DNA of 60,000 nucleotides, taken from contig WPIO01000005.1 in NCBI GenBank assembly GCA_009760855.2, positions 3,806,501-3,866,500 on the forward strand, written 5' to 3'. The DNA comes from Cristatella mucedo. Lineage: Eukaryota; Bryozoa; Phylactolaemata; Cristatellidae. Within the stretch, counting starts at the first letter, position 1. Every line of letters starts with the position of its first letter. Positions 48,019 through 58,259 of this stretch are shown here, one piece after another. Made by a program: the position numbers and the translations under genes. The notes beneath the pieces are model-generated. The model was not told the origin of the DNA and ran no database searches. It worked only from the letters and a program-made list of their open reading frames with translations.

Positions 48019-51000
48019 TAGGTGCTTTACATTTGCTGCAAAGGAAATACGATCGAATGGTTAGTGGTAGCATGCTCAAAAAATAACAAGAATAACATGG
48101 TTAGGGGTGACATGCATAGGGTCAGCATGCAAGTGCGGTTAGTGACAGCACGTACAGTGTCAGTACACATAAGCACAAGAAGGTCGAGTCACGGGGACCC
48201 ACTAAATACTGTGCTAAATAAGTGCATTTTTAATTTCTTTTTAAATGTGGTCAAGTCAAGGGATGTCGTGACGGAAGTCGGGAGTGAGTTCCAGGCTTTG
48301 GGAGCATTCGAACTAAATGCACGGTCTCCAAAGGATTTGAGTTTTATACGAGGTATTGGTAAACTGTTGGATTCCGAAAAGCGGGAGGTACGAGGCTTAG
48401 GCTGGTGGGGCAGTAGATTTGAGAGGTAGGCTCGAGCAAGATAATGAAGGGACCTAAAACTGAGCGACAAAACCTTGAAGTCGGTGTGTTGCTTGACTGG
48501 TAGCCCGTGCAGGTCGGCGAGAAGTGGTTTGATGTGGTAACTGCGACACTCACGACAAACAAACCTAGCTGCCGAGTTTTGCACCAGCTATAAGTGCCTG
48601 ATTGCACGTGCCGGCAGGCCAGCAAACAGTGGTGAGTTATAGAAGTCAAGACGGGATGTCACAAATGCATGGACCAACTTAGATGTGGTATCCCTTTCTT
48701 AGCAGGTGCAAATTTTAGCAATGTTATGTAGCTGAAAGTTGGCAGACTTGATTGTGGAGCTGATGTGATCGTCTAACGAAAGGTCACTTTAAAACATGAC
48801 ACTTAGATTTCGTGCAGATTCAACAGGAGATATGCTAGCAGAGCCGATTTTGAGCATTAGCTTTTCCAATTTCTGAATCACACTTAGTTTGCCCATAACT
48901 AGTAAGTGATTTTATCATCGTTTAGTTTTAGAAAATTTGCTGCCATCCATGTGCGGATGTCATCAATACACGAAGCAAGCGGGTTGGGAGGATTCGACGT
49001 GCTCGAGGGCTGGGATAGCAAATGTACAAATGAGTGTCATTTTTGTAGAAGTGAAAGCCTAGATTGTGCTTGGCAATCACATCGACAAGAGGGAGAGTAT
49101 AAACCGTGAAAAGAACGGGACCAAACACAGATCCCAGTGGTACCCCATATTTCAGAGGTTCGTCGGATGATCTCATTCCGTTCACATCAATACTTTGGAG
49201 TCTCCCGCTGAGATAGAACCTGAACCATTGCAATGCAGTGCCAGTAATGCCCAGGCGAGATAAGAGGTGCTCAAGAAAGGCTTGGTGATCAATATTATCA
49301 AAAGCTGCCGAAAGATGGAGCAAAACAAGTAGAGATACACTACCCATGTGTGCTTTCCTAAGTAGGTCGTTGTACACCCGAAGCAATGCTGACTCTATGG
49401 AGTAATTAGCTCTAAAACCAGACTGCAACTTATTAGCAAGGTTTGAAGTTTCAATATATGAGTTCAGCTGGTCTGCCACGACTTGTTCCAGTGTCTGATA
49501 GGAACGGTAGAAGGGAGACTGGGCAGTAGTTGCTCAAGTTCTCTTGGCCTAGTGTTGCTTTCTTGAGTAGTGGCCTGACTACAGCCTTTTTGAGAGGTGC
49601 TGGGACATGACCTGAGGCTAATGACATATTGATGATGTTATTTATGCAATGCAGCAGCAGATCATCATGGGACATTAGACTACTACGAATACTTAAGCAC
49701 CAATTTGCTTAGTTTGGGTGCATTTTGGGCTGGGCCATTCTTGAGTTTTCATGTATTATCTCGGATACATAAAGACTGCAAAACGTATCAGCAAATAAGA
49801 AGATTGATCTTTAGTCTTTTACTTGAAGGAGTTAGAACCAGAAGGAGTCGTGAAAGACCTATATAGCCTCCAAAACATTGCCCTATCTAGACCATACAAA
49901 GTGGAAATGTAATTTGTTATACTGCTTCTGTTAACCGGTGAGGTCACAAATCTCGAAGCCGGCTGCTGAAGAGGCGTTGATGTCTCTTACCCCCCCCCCA
50001 CCCCACACACTGGTGGGCATCGATATGGCAACTACTAGTCCAAAATATTTTGGGCTTCCTCTGTATTATCTGACTTGGTATTTGTAGCAAAATAGCCTCA
50101 TTTTTTAAGTATTTTCTTCGTGGGGTGTCATGTAATGTAATGTATCTTCGTATGTAACTCCACTAAGTTATAAAGACCATGTGGGTGTTACGCAGGAGAG
50201 TATTGTATAGCGCACTCACAGCCTAAGCGGCATTCGGTACCCAACAGACTTCGTCTCACGCAACAAAGACAAAGTGGGAAGCATAGCAGAGTCAGGAGAG
50301 CAGTTGAGGTAGTGAGTAGCATGGAAGTAGCAGCTCAGGACCTCTGAAAAGGATTAGCCCTAGTCGGCAGCAGGAAAGTAGTTGTCGTTGCGTAAGAATT
50401 GTGGAAGCGAGTTCCACAGTCTAGGACCTGCAGAGCTAAAGCTTCTGTCGCCAACGATCTTTAAGCAGAGGAATGGAACAGCTAATTTATTGTCCACACA
50501 GGAACTGAGGACACTAAGAGGCTGAAACTGGTGCAGCAGTTCAGCTAGGTACAAAGGAGCCAAGCCGTGGCGGGCCTTGTGTGTCAGCGTAAGAACTTTG
50601 CTCTGTATCCGTTGCTCGACTGGCATCCATCCTAGCTCTTTTAGCAAAGGAAACACGTGGTCAAACCTCTGGGACTTGAAGACTAGCCTTGCAGCCATAT
50701 TCATAGTCAGCTGCAGTGGCCTAGTCGCTTTCATTGGTAGCCCAGCCAAAAGGGAATGACAATAATCAAGCCGAGATAGAACTAAGGAGCTAGTTAAATT
50801 TTTTAAAGCAACTGTGGGAGACAGCTCCTGATCTTGGATAGTGATTGGACGTGTCGGCTAGCTGTAGAAGCAGACTTCTGAATAAAGCTTTTAAAATTGA
50901 GCCAGCTATAGAAAACGACACCTAAATTTCGAGCACGTGGTGATGGTCGCACAACAGCATCACCTATTAGAAGAGCAAAGCCTTTTAATCCAGCCACACG

Positions 51001-52396
51001 CTTAGGGTGTCCTATGAGCAGCAGTTCGGTTTTATCGTCATTTAGTTTCAAGAAGTTTTCCGACATCCAGGATCGAATATTGGCAAGGCAAGCATTCAGT
51101 TTCTCAGTTGCTGCAGCAGATTTCGACGGTTTGAATGGCAAATACAGCTGAGTATCGTCAGCATAAAAGTGATATCCTATTCCATGGGCCTTAATCACTT
51201 TTCCCAGAGGTTGAGTACCGATGGAGAACAGCAAGGGACCGAGTACAGACCCTTGAGGGACTCCACAGGTGACCCGTCTCGTTTGTGAGACCTGACCCCC
51301 ACACGACCCTGATTGAACACGATCAGACAAGTGTGATTTAAACCACACCAGTGCCTCGTGTGCCAGACCGTTCGTTGTTCTCAATCGTTCAAGCAGAACA
51401 TTGTGCTTAATGGTGTCGAAGGCTGCTGACAGATCTAGCAGAGCTAGGGCTGTGACATTCCCATCATTGTTACCACGTAGAATGTCATTGTTTACACGGA
51501 GGAGAGCAGTTTCAGTGGAGTGTTGTCTCTTGAACCTTGATTGAAATGTTTCTGACATTTCGTTCTTTTCAAAATGTTCAACCAGCTGCTTAGCAACAAT
51601 TTTTCAAGAATCTTTTGACGAGAAAGGAAGAAGGGAAACTGGGCGATAGTTTGCAAGGACCTCTGTATCTAATCTAGGCTTTTTAAGTATGGGTAACTAT
51701 TGCCGATTTGAAGGACTTGGTGACGACCTTTTCCCAAAGAAGCATTAAAAATCTCGGTTATGGCAGGGCTAAGTTGGTCTGCTAGTGAAGACCACAGAGA
51801 TGATGGTATAGGGTCTTCAGGAGACAAGCTCTGGATTGCCAGCTCACTGGTTTCCTTCAAAATTTATTCTGTGTTACCCTATAAATGCTTAAGTGTCGTC
51901 TTACCTCTAGTTTTGTGGTAATTCGTATAAAAAAAAACATTAATTCCGATGGTATGACTTTATGGGCCAACTCTACTGCCTCTTTTTGATGAGCCTGTGG
52001 AATGAGAAGTGGCCAGTGGATGCTGGCCTCTTGGCATGTTTCTTTACCGTCCATACGATTGGCTGCCTCTGCAAAGGTCAAGGTCTGGCTCCTGCTATTC
52101 TTATTTTCTGGCTGTGCATATGCTCTTGTTATTGGTACCACGACTTGTGCCTCATTTTTTGTACCGGTTGTGCTATAGGTTACACCATCGTGTCTCGAAA
52201 GTGTGGTCGAAGCAGCGCTGTCTATGGAAAGGTCGACCATGGACAATGCCTGAGGACCATCACGGGAGACGGCGGCGTCAGCACGTTTTGTGTCTGTGCT
52301 ACCCATAATTGCAATCGTAGTGGATACACCACCCGAGCCACCGTCTTAAGTGGCATTGCAGCTGCTGCCACTGCTCTTGCTTTGTATAGCTGGTAG
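41000..52396 (+). CDS. Ly6-2: Ly6/uPAR three-finger protein, GPI-anchored (3 coding exons)
   Basis: Spliced CDS of 146 residues from 41000-41057, 44884-45048 and 52179-52396. The signal peptide covers about residues 1-20. Ten cysteines lie at 25, 28, 36, 47, 54, 83, 98, 112, 114 and 119, ending CVCATHNCN. Asn35 (NCT) may be glycosylated. Residues 128-146 are an Ala/Leu-rich hydrophobic tail without charge, as expected for GPI attachment. Both introns are phase 1. Intron 2 is 7.1 kb and holds a LINE-A copy, a LINE-B copy with an intact-looking reverse-transcriptase motif, and two SINE-1 copies. The gene starts in a GC- and CpG-rich island, and AATAAA lies about 300 bp past the stop. This is the best-preserved Ly6 model in the window. 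Confidence 0.83.
42116..42178 (-). mobile_element. LINE-A/SINE tail, solo
   Basis: Minus-strand tail GATAAAGCGCCCTCAGAGAG, CTCAGTCTCTTTCTAGGTGC, TTTACATTTGCTG, without (ATT)n. It is very short and has no body. Confidence 0.6.
43155..43240 (-). mobile_element. SINE-2 3' fragment
   Basis: Minus strand 3' half only: TGGAGCAATGGTGATAGCCG, TAAAGCATCTTCTGGC, AAAGAGGCTGTTGAATCAGT. The tRNA head is missing. Confidence 0.55.
43209..43607 (-). CDS. Unidentified 132-codon minus-strand frame, perhaps a transposon piece
   Basis: A long open frame in otherwise ordinary sequence with protein-like composition (LLTGFKGMP, QYLKQYLISNLVAFAKD, LLDALGIPFATKYLNN). A stop directly precedes its first Met, and another frame looks coding further upstream, which suggests a decayed multi-frame element. 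Its downstream end overlaps a SINE-2 fragment (43155-43240). No domain is recognised. Confidence 0.3.
   Translation of the reverse strand: MSALFACLAKKVPRTPDSHGLAILVTNRIRYYICLLTGFKGMPNDQTFQYLKQYLISNLVAFAKDNILKHRLNNGKYDLLDALGIPFATKYLNNHTEHILSNHQGFEAWYFEHTVNCLTRWKNQCSGTVEQW
44884..45048 (+). CDS. Ly6-2 exon 2 (Cys 1-5)
   Basis: The acceptor is ATTTCTGCAG|CA and the donor CTCG|GTATGT, phase 1 at both ends. It encodes LKCFVC, TNC, AIC and the acidic DDDVC, then a Gly/Ala-rich loop. It aligns residue for residue with Ly6-1 exon 2 around Cys1, Cys2 and Cys5. Confidence 0.87.
45260..45660 (+). mobile_element. LINE-A fragments, decayed
   Basis: Plus-strand remnants in Ly6-2 intron 2: CTCAAATCATTTGGAGAG and a tail at 45425-45490 (GTGAAGTGCCTAGAAAGAGA, then a (TTA)n run). 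A second remnant follows at 45520-45660 (CATTGATGTGCATATGGGTT, CCTTTGCAGCATTTGTACA). Confidence 0.5.
46007..46128 (-). mobile_element. SINE-1 copy
   Basis: Minus strand: GAGGTCGTGGGCTCAAGTTC (box B region), then GTGAAGCGCCTGGATAGAGA and AGTTCTTTAGGGGCCC. The head is partly decayed. It lies in intron 2 of Ly6-2. Confidence 0.65.
47314..47465 (-). mobile_element. SINE-1 copy, longest tRNA-like head
   Basis: Minus strand: CTTGGCCTACTGGTTAAGG fits an RNA polymerase III A box (TGGCCTACTGG), and GGTCGTGGGATCGAGCTCC a B box. The tail is AAGCATCTGAATAGAGATTA, AGTTCTCTTAGGGCAC. It lies in intron 2 of Ly6-2, 420 bp from the LINE-A 3' end. Confidence 0.7.
47886..49690 (-). mobile_element. LINE-A, longest copy (CR1/L2-like, 5'-truncated)
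   Basis: Minus-strand copy: RT N-terminal part (49451-49675), RT core (48928-49479) with LSAAFDNIDHQ, GVPLGSVFGPVLF and a degraded catalytic box FYKNDTHLY (YADD expected), and a C-terminal part (48189-48584; AARFVCRECRSYHIKPLL, APKAWNSLP). The 3' hairpin tail and (ATT)n lie at 47886-47940. The tail is split by a 76-bp (TC)n expansion. Frameshifts and the YKND change make it dead. It lies in intron 2 of Ly6-2. Confidence 0.85.
47939..48014. repeat. (TC)n microsatellite inside the LINE-A tail
   Basis: About 38 TC units replace the short TCTCTCTC core normally present in the minus-strand LINE-A tail between GAACTCAA and TAGGCGCTTT. The flanking tail bases on both sides are recognisable, so the tract grew in place. 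Confidence 0.9.
50105..51880 (-). mobile_element. LINE-B, longest copy (CR1/L2-like non-LTR retrotransposon, 5'-truncated)
   Basis: In sense order on the minus strand: an N-terminal RT fragment (51669-51860), the reverse-transcriptase core (50803-51558) with DLSAAFDTIKHN, GVPQGSVLGPLLF and the catalytic FYADDTQLY, then the C-terminal region (50360-50749; LAPLYLAELL, GPRLWNSLPQFL). The 3' end has the family signature: CGCTATACAA, then CTCTCCTGCG, ending near a CATTACATTA motif. Frameshifts separate the three parts, so it is probably inactive, although the RT core has 251 uninterrupted codons. No endonuclease region remains. It lies in intron 2 of Ly6-2, antisense to the gene. Confidence 0.85.
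52179..52396 (+). CDS. Ly6-2 exon 3 (Cys 6-10, GPI tail)
   Basis: The acceptor is GTGCTATAG|GT. It encodes YTIVSRKC, GQC, FCVC and THNCN, then an Ala-rich hydrophobic tail, and stops at TAG 52394-52396. It lies only about 300 bp beyond the 5' end of the minus-strand LINE-B copy. Confidence 0.87.
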
Positions 52397-52697
52397 ATGA
52401 ACACATTGTCAGCAAACTATGCCAGGATGCCTCTAGTTGTTTCAGCTGCCAGCTGGTCAAGCATAGCAGGGTAGTACAACAGATCGACCTCTGAGGGAGC
52501 TACTCAACAATTAGTGCGGTTTCCCTGCTCCCCATGTTCCTCTGTGATCTAGGAGTGCTACCACTGTAGTCCCCTTTGCTGTCAGTTGTGATGACTGGTG
52601 GCCACTAGATGTAGTTTCTGGGATGGCCTCTGCTATGCTCGCCATCACTTGTGTTGTAAGCCATGTTTTCTCTGCTTGGCCAAGAGCTCGTGGTTTC

Positions 52698-52703
52698 AAT
52701 AAA
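52698..52703 (+). promoter_or_regulatory. Probable poly(A) signal of Ly6-2
   Basis: A canonical AATAAA hexamer lies about 300 bp downstream of the Ly6-2 stop codon, on the coding strand. No better signal lies between. The cleavage site itself is not evident. Confidence 0.5.
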
Positions 52704-52709
52704 TATATG

Positions 52710-54025
52710 CCACCTGTACAATTATTTGTGTCGCCGAGTTGTTCCTGTCTTCAAGGGAGAACTTATGATGATGCTTTGGTTCTTTGTATATTAGGCCAAG
52801 ACTGTGCAGAGCCAACCCTTCACTAAGAGCCAATCAAAAATGGATCGCTTTATGGTTCGAAGTGAGTTGCCGTCTGTGTGCTTCCCAGCTACCCCTGAGT
52901 GTCCCTAACGTGTGCCACCCTTACTGTCTGCCACAACAAGGCGGATGTGGGTTCGGGAGTGTGTCTGACCTCGAGAGGATTGGCCTCACAGCTAGCAAGC
53001 AATTGGGTACAACCTTTCAAGCACCAACTTGGGTCCATTAAGGCTGCTAAAATAACCTACGTCGGCTGCTAGGCTGTTTTAAATCTTCTGCTGAAGATAC
53101 AACGTACCTTAAAAGTAGTACTGTTCCGCCAGGATAGGTTAGTCTTCGTTGCATTCCACAAGTAGGGTACTGTTTGAAATGCAACTCGTCAATTTGAGAT
53201 CCGAGTTATATAGGCCCGTGGAACTAGCACGGTTGCTTGGCAGGGGAAATTCAATAGTTTGTAGTGCAAATGTCATTGTTTACCTAATCAAATAAGGAAG
53301 ATTGACGAATTGTAAACTCTAGTTAAGTACCTTCTTTGAGTTGTTCAAATTCTAGGATCAATTTTAATGTCTCGTAAAGCACTGAAATGCCTGATAGAGA
53401 TAAGGTCATGAAAGATGCATTATTTTAGGGGTTACTTTTTTCACCTACTCAGTCAGTTGATAACATGGGTGGTGCTTGCATGGATTCGTGGGAAAGAAGC
53501 ATTGACCAGTAAATTAAGAGATTGATTGGCTCTTTTATTGAACTATTTCCATGTTTTCTTGACTAGGCTTACTGCGAGTTGGGGTGACAGTCTTACATCA
53601 AGTTAAATATGCACGTGAGTCTAGAGAAATGCGTTAACAATAAGAATCTTGACGTAATGAATAGATTGGAGTGTTGTTCATCTTAAGAGAGTCTTACATC
53701 CATTGTTCGGTAATTTTTGAAAGGCAAGTAAGTCAAGACGCCTATTATTGAAAACCTTAAGAGTAAACGTCAATAAAATATTGAGAAGATTGGTTAATGC
53801 AATTGAATAATTGCTTAGGGTACCTTTGAAAAGATTAACACCTGATAAATGAGAATTGAAGTTTTGACAACTTCCACAAAAAAGGAAAGCATTGAAAAAA
53901 TGATTTGGCAAACCTACCTTAAGTAAACCGGAAACAGCATGTCTACAATTTATTTACCGGTCTCTGCTTCATAAACGATTTGTGCCCCAACTTGCTGAAC
54001 CTTGGTACATCGAGGTACATGTTGG
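52710..54025. other. Downstream of Ly6-2, no feature recognised
   Basis: No exon, repeat family or RNA was recognised between the Ly6-2 poly(A) signal and the LINE-A copy at 54030. Confidence 0.4.
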
Positions 54026-54029
54026 CAGC

Positions 54030-54565
54030 TTAATGAATTACATGCAACCTGCACTGGCTCCAATCAATCAGCATATTGACTTTTAAGGTTTTGTCACTAG
54101 CTTTTAGGACCCTTCATTCTCTGGCTCCAGCCTACCTATCGGAGCTACTCGCCATATAGCCTACGTACAGTAACATCCGCTCTTTTGACTCACAACGTTT
54201 AGCTATGCATTGAATCAATCTCAGATTCTTTGGAGACCGTGTCTTTAGTTCATATGTTCTCAAAGCTTGGAACTTACTCCCGAATGACGTCACAACACGC
54301 CATTTAAAACGGAGTTAAAACGCACGTTTCTCACAGAATTTGGTGGATCTTTGTGATTAGTCCTTCGTGTGATGTGTGGGGTGACACTAATAATTTTACC
54401 ACTAACCATATTACATATGTCGATATTTATCTTACCACTAAGCATTCTATGCATGTCGATACCGCGAACGCTACTACTAGCCATACGGCCATGCTTTCTT
54501 GACAGCATATGTAAAGTACCTATCAAGAGATTTAGTTCTCTGAGCTATTAAAAATGTATTACTGT
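54030..54565 (+). mobile_element. LINE-A copy, decayed, C-terminal part and tail
   Basis: Plus strand: CTGCACTGGCTCCAATCAAT, TTCATTCTCTGGCTCCAGCC, TCAGATTCTTTGGAGACC, 3' UTR and a weak tail (GTAAAGTACCTATCAAGAGA, TTTAGTTCTCTGAGC). Numerous stops. Confidence 0.7.
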
Positions 54566-54569
54566 TCTT

Positions 54570-55930
54570 TTTATTCGTAACAGCTCCTCCCTAGAATGGT
54601 TTGGCTGTGATTCGCCTCCGAAACGGGCCTTCGGTTGATTGACCGATTTCACAAATTTCCTAAAATCCGAGAGCGATAATGATTAGTTTTTCCGTATCGA
54701 CCCGATTGAGTAGAAGCATGGTCTACTTTGCCAGCGAGTCGGCATGATTCAATACCGCCACCGAGTTATCTCCATCCCTAGATTCTACTTAACCTGTACG
54801 AATAGAGACAAGCTTGATAGTCCGAAGGTACCGAGATATTGAGCTGGCTTTTCGCTAGTCCCGTCTTTGGAGGATGGCTATTTATCTTTAGCGTTGTCGT
54901 TACCGAAAGGGCCAGCACCTAGTTTTCAGGACTCGCGTGACGCACCGCCTGGTGGCTATTAACAGATTGCCGCGCCAAGTGTTTGATTGGTGCGTTTTAG
55001 AGAGCTGCAGCGACCCGCGCTGGCTTCTTTCTTTCTTATTCGCTTATCGGATCCGCTTCTGAGGACTTCTGTGTGCTCCTGGGCCTGCGTTTACACAGCA
55101 GACTTTGGACTTCCAGACTTTTCCAACAGATTTTGGACTGTGGCTTAATAAGTCGCAACATTATAGGGGGAGGAGCCAAGACTCTCGCGAAGGAGAATCT
55201 AGTTTCAACTTTTTTGGCTCACAGTTGGTCAAGCCGACCAATCAAAACCCTGGGGCGTGTCAGGTATAGCCGCTCGAAAATACATGTGGCTGAGGACCGA
55301 ACGTTTTAGTTCATCCAGGTTTTCAGGGCAAGTGCCTGTTTATGGGATGTCCGTAACCCTGATTTTTGAAAAGCATTGTTAAGACGAGGGGCCATATAAT
55401 CTATTGCCCAGTCATTGGAAGTGAGCAGTAAGTAATTAAGAAGCTGATGAGCACGCTTTTTAATTGGTCACACTTGCAAAAATTGGGTAGCTTTAGCAAC
55501 CGAGTCGAGTGCTGAAGTTAGGACTGTGACTGGAAGCAACGTTTTTGCGTAGTCGATGTGGGTCAACGTGTATGTGGTGGTGTTCTCTGGCGCTCGTTGT
55601 GGGGTATCCGAATCACACGAGATACAAACAGGCCTGTTCCGATTGGTGGTTTTAGAGGATAGTGAGCGAAAACAGGTAGATATCCTCCGAACGTATTTTC
55701 GCCGAGAACTGTGCAAGGAAGCCGATTCCATTCATAGTGTGGCAGGTGCCAACCAACGTTATGTGTCAACTGTTGGTTCTGCTTTGGTGCTCCTTTTTTC
55801 TGAAAGACCATTGCGTTACCCAATCCTCTAGAAGTAATGTTGTAAGTAGTAGTTCGTTTTATACACGGCGTACTTTTGAGTTCCTGTATATCGCATTTGT
55901 TGCATGTGATGTCTTATATCCTTTCTAAAC
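54570..55930. other. Intergenic, no gene called
   Basis: Overlapping short frames on both strands (for example 55556-55831 and 55563-55823) show no recognisable domain. It may include flanks of the Harbinger element. Confidence 0.35.
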
Positions 55931-55936
55931 ACCTCT

Positions 55937-56314
55937 GTGTCTATTGTGCAAACCCAGTGGAACAGTTGGTGTATGCTTTCACGGCAACTTTATTTTAGGA
56001 ACGCGATGATGAGATGTCTGCATCACCACACCAGCACGAGCAAGCAGAAGCTTCGGACATTATTGGGCGATGCTATCGCTTCACAGGATGCTAGTAACAG
56101 CCAGAGCCCAAGTCACTCTGGGGTGACTCTTGTTAAACGTGCAGCCAAAAGGCCAAAGTCTGGGCTAAAGCCAGAACCTGTCAGCCGAGCAAGGGTTATC
56201 ATGAGTCAAGGCTGTCCGTCAGGCACAGCTGCTGATACTAGCCGTTCTACCAATGGACCACCTACCACAAAAGTGCATGGTGATGCTGCTAAGTCAGCTT
56301 ATGGTTCTGCTTAA
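55937..56314 (+). CDS. Unidentified Ser/Thr/Lys-rich frame beside the Harbinger relic
   Basis: A 125-codon frame rich in Ser, Gln, Lys and Pro (for example KRAAKRPKSGLKPEP). It ends 215 bp before the end of the oppositely oriented Harbinger transposase relic. Harbinger elements usually carry a second, DNA-binding ORF, and this could be its remnant, but no SANT/Myb helices are evident. Treat as hypothetical. Confidence 0.25.
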   Translation: MSIVQTQWNSWCMLSRQLYFRNAMMRCLHHHTSTSKQKLRTLLGDAIASQDASNSQSPSHSGVTLVKRAAKRPKSGLKPEPVSRARVIMSQGCPSGTAADTSRSTNGPPTTKVHGDAAKSAYGSA

Positions 56315-56528
56315 GACGATTGATTGCGGTGACAGGCAGAGATGCAGCCAGATATTTGAGACAATTTTCACCGAATAAACGGCTTCTCGTGAAGCTGGAG
56401 TTTTATAAGTGTTGTACAGGGTGCGTGGGGCCTGCATCTACGATTGATGTCCTCGTTTTCGAGGTCACGATGCCGAAGTCCCATAGTCCGGCAGTTTTCC
56501 GATGATAAATAAAACACCAGTCTATGTT

Positions 56529-57285
56529 TTATGTCTTCAATCGCTTGTTTTTTATTCCACCTACAGTTGCCTCTTGCCAATTCAAGGCCAGAACGGTATT
56601 ACAGCAAGCACCGTATTCAGCTTGGACTGCCTGTGCTCTTCTAGAATAATTATTGCTGCATTCACTGCTAAAGATGGCGAATGTTCCAGCAGGTGAGTCG
56701 GTGCTCATTGATGCTGCAGCAGCCTCAGGAATACCATTCCTATCCAGCAACTAGTTGTGAAGGCCACAACAAGCTAAAACAATTTGTTACGAGGCCGCTG
56801 GCTTGGCAGCAATATGAGTGTGCAGCACTCGCACTCCGTTTGCCAGGATGCCAAAAGCATGTTCAAAAACTTGCCGAGCACTACTCAGACGATAGTTATT
56901 GACCTTCTACTCGTGCGTGAGCCCCCTTTTGTTGTGTGGCTTCATTAGGTATTCCTTCTGAGGAAATGCCCCACGAGCAACCGTTACAAAAGGTGTAGGG
57001 GGTCCTCATTCCCGGCAGGGGTCTAGGATCCGGTATGCTGAGTCGTCCGTTTTCAATTAACATCGACAGCTGTGAATTACGGAACACTCCGTCGTCACTA
57101 ATACGGCCATTGCTGCCTACATCCACGTACAGAAAACGATAGTGGGCGTCAACCGGTGCCATCAGAACTATGCTGAAGGTCTGTTTGTAGTTAAAGTAGA
57201 GTGAACCATTCTCTGCGGGCTTTTGCAATACAACATGCTTGCTGTCCAGTGCACCCAAACAGTTCGAGAAGTTGTACCTGTACTA
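56529..57285 (-). pseudogene. PIF/Harbinger (HARBI1-like, DDE_4) transposase relic
   Basis: The minus strand reads CLGALDSKHV with the first catalytic Asp, SLYFNYKQTFSIVL, then VDVGSNGRISDDGVFRN with the second Asp (codon 57121-57123). After a frameshift near 57000 it continues AFPQKEYLMKPH and ARQVFEHAFG with the third acidic residue, Glu (codon 56862-56864). It then ends in an Ala/Ser-rich tail. At least one frameshift and several stops make it inactive. The N-terminal part (helix-turn-helix) is missing where LINE-A sequence begins at about 57286. No terminal inverted repeats were recognised. Confidence 0.85.
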
Positions 57286-58257
57286 ATCTAACCGTTGACC
57301 CATAGCTCGTACAAATCTCAAATCCTTTAGAGAACGTGCCTTTAGTTCGTATGCTCCCAAAGCCTGGAACTCACTCCCAACCAAGGTTTCCAAAGTGACC
57401 TTTCACCAGACGACCACACCAGCTCTACAGCAAGTCTGCCTCCGTTTTGCTACATAACGTCGCCAAAATATTCGGGCTTGCTTAGACAAGGATACTACAT
57501 ACAAATTGGTCCACGTATTTGCAACATGCCGTCTCGACTTCTGTAACTCCCTGCTTGCTGGTCTACCGGCATGTACGATTAGGCGATTACAGTTGGTTGG
57601 TGCAAAACTTTGCAGCTAGGCTTGTCTGTTGTGAGCGTCGCAGTTGCCACATCAAAACACTTCTCGACGACCTACACTGGCTTCCAATCGAGCAGCATGC
57701 ATCGACTTCAAGGTTCTGTCACTCACTTTTAGGTCCCTTCATTATCTGGCTCCTGCCTACCTATCAGACCTACCCCCACCCGGCTAGTCATCGTACCATC
57801 CGCTTTTCTGAATAAAATCGCTTGAGTTCTCTGAGGGCGCTTTATCAAGTGCATTATTATTAGTATTAGCTTTACCTCGTACGAACCTCAAACATTTTGA
57901 GACGATGCCTGTAGTATGTGTGCTCTCAAAGCCTGGAACTCACTTCCGACTGACATCACGACATCCCCTGACAAGACAATTTTTAAAATAAAGCTAAAAT
58001 GCACCTGTTTATCACAGCATTTAGCGGGTCCATGCGATTCACCCTTTGTGTGCATATGCATGCTGCCGCTGCGCATGCTGCCACTAACCGTATTTACATG
58101 TTGAAACTTCGCATGCGACCTCTAACCATGCTATGCTTGTTGACATAATGCGTGTTCACACTAACCACTCGACCATGCTTCCTTTACAGCAAATATAAAG
58201 TGCCTTGAAAGAGATTAAGTTCTCTGCGGGCGCTTTACAAATATATTATTATTATTG
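57286..58257 (+). mobile_element. LINE-A rearranged copies
   Basis: A C-terminal piece (57286-57382; CAAATCCTTTAGAGAACG, CCAAAGCCTGGAACTCAC) is followed by sequence that lies upstream of it in a normal copy (57383-57815; GACCACACCAGCTCTACAG, LDFCNSLLAGLPACTIRR). Then come a 50-bp tail insertion, the C-terminal region again (57869 onward), the 3' UTR and the hairpin tail with (ATT)n to 58257. This looks like two truncated copies head to tail. Confidence 0.7.
57817..57868 (+). mobile_element. Solo tail insertion inside LINE-A
   Basis: About 50 bp of tail (GCTTGAGTTCTCTGAGGGCG, CTTTATCAAGTGCATTATT) sits between CTTTTCTGAAT and CTTTACCTCG, which are adjacent in other LINE-A copies. Confidence 0.65.
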
Positions 58258-58259
58258 TT

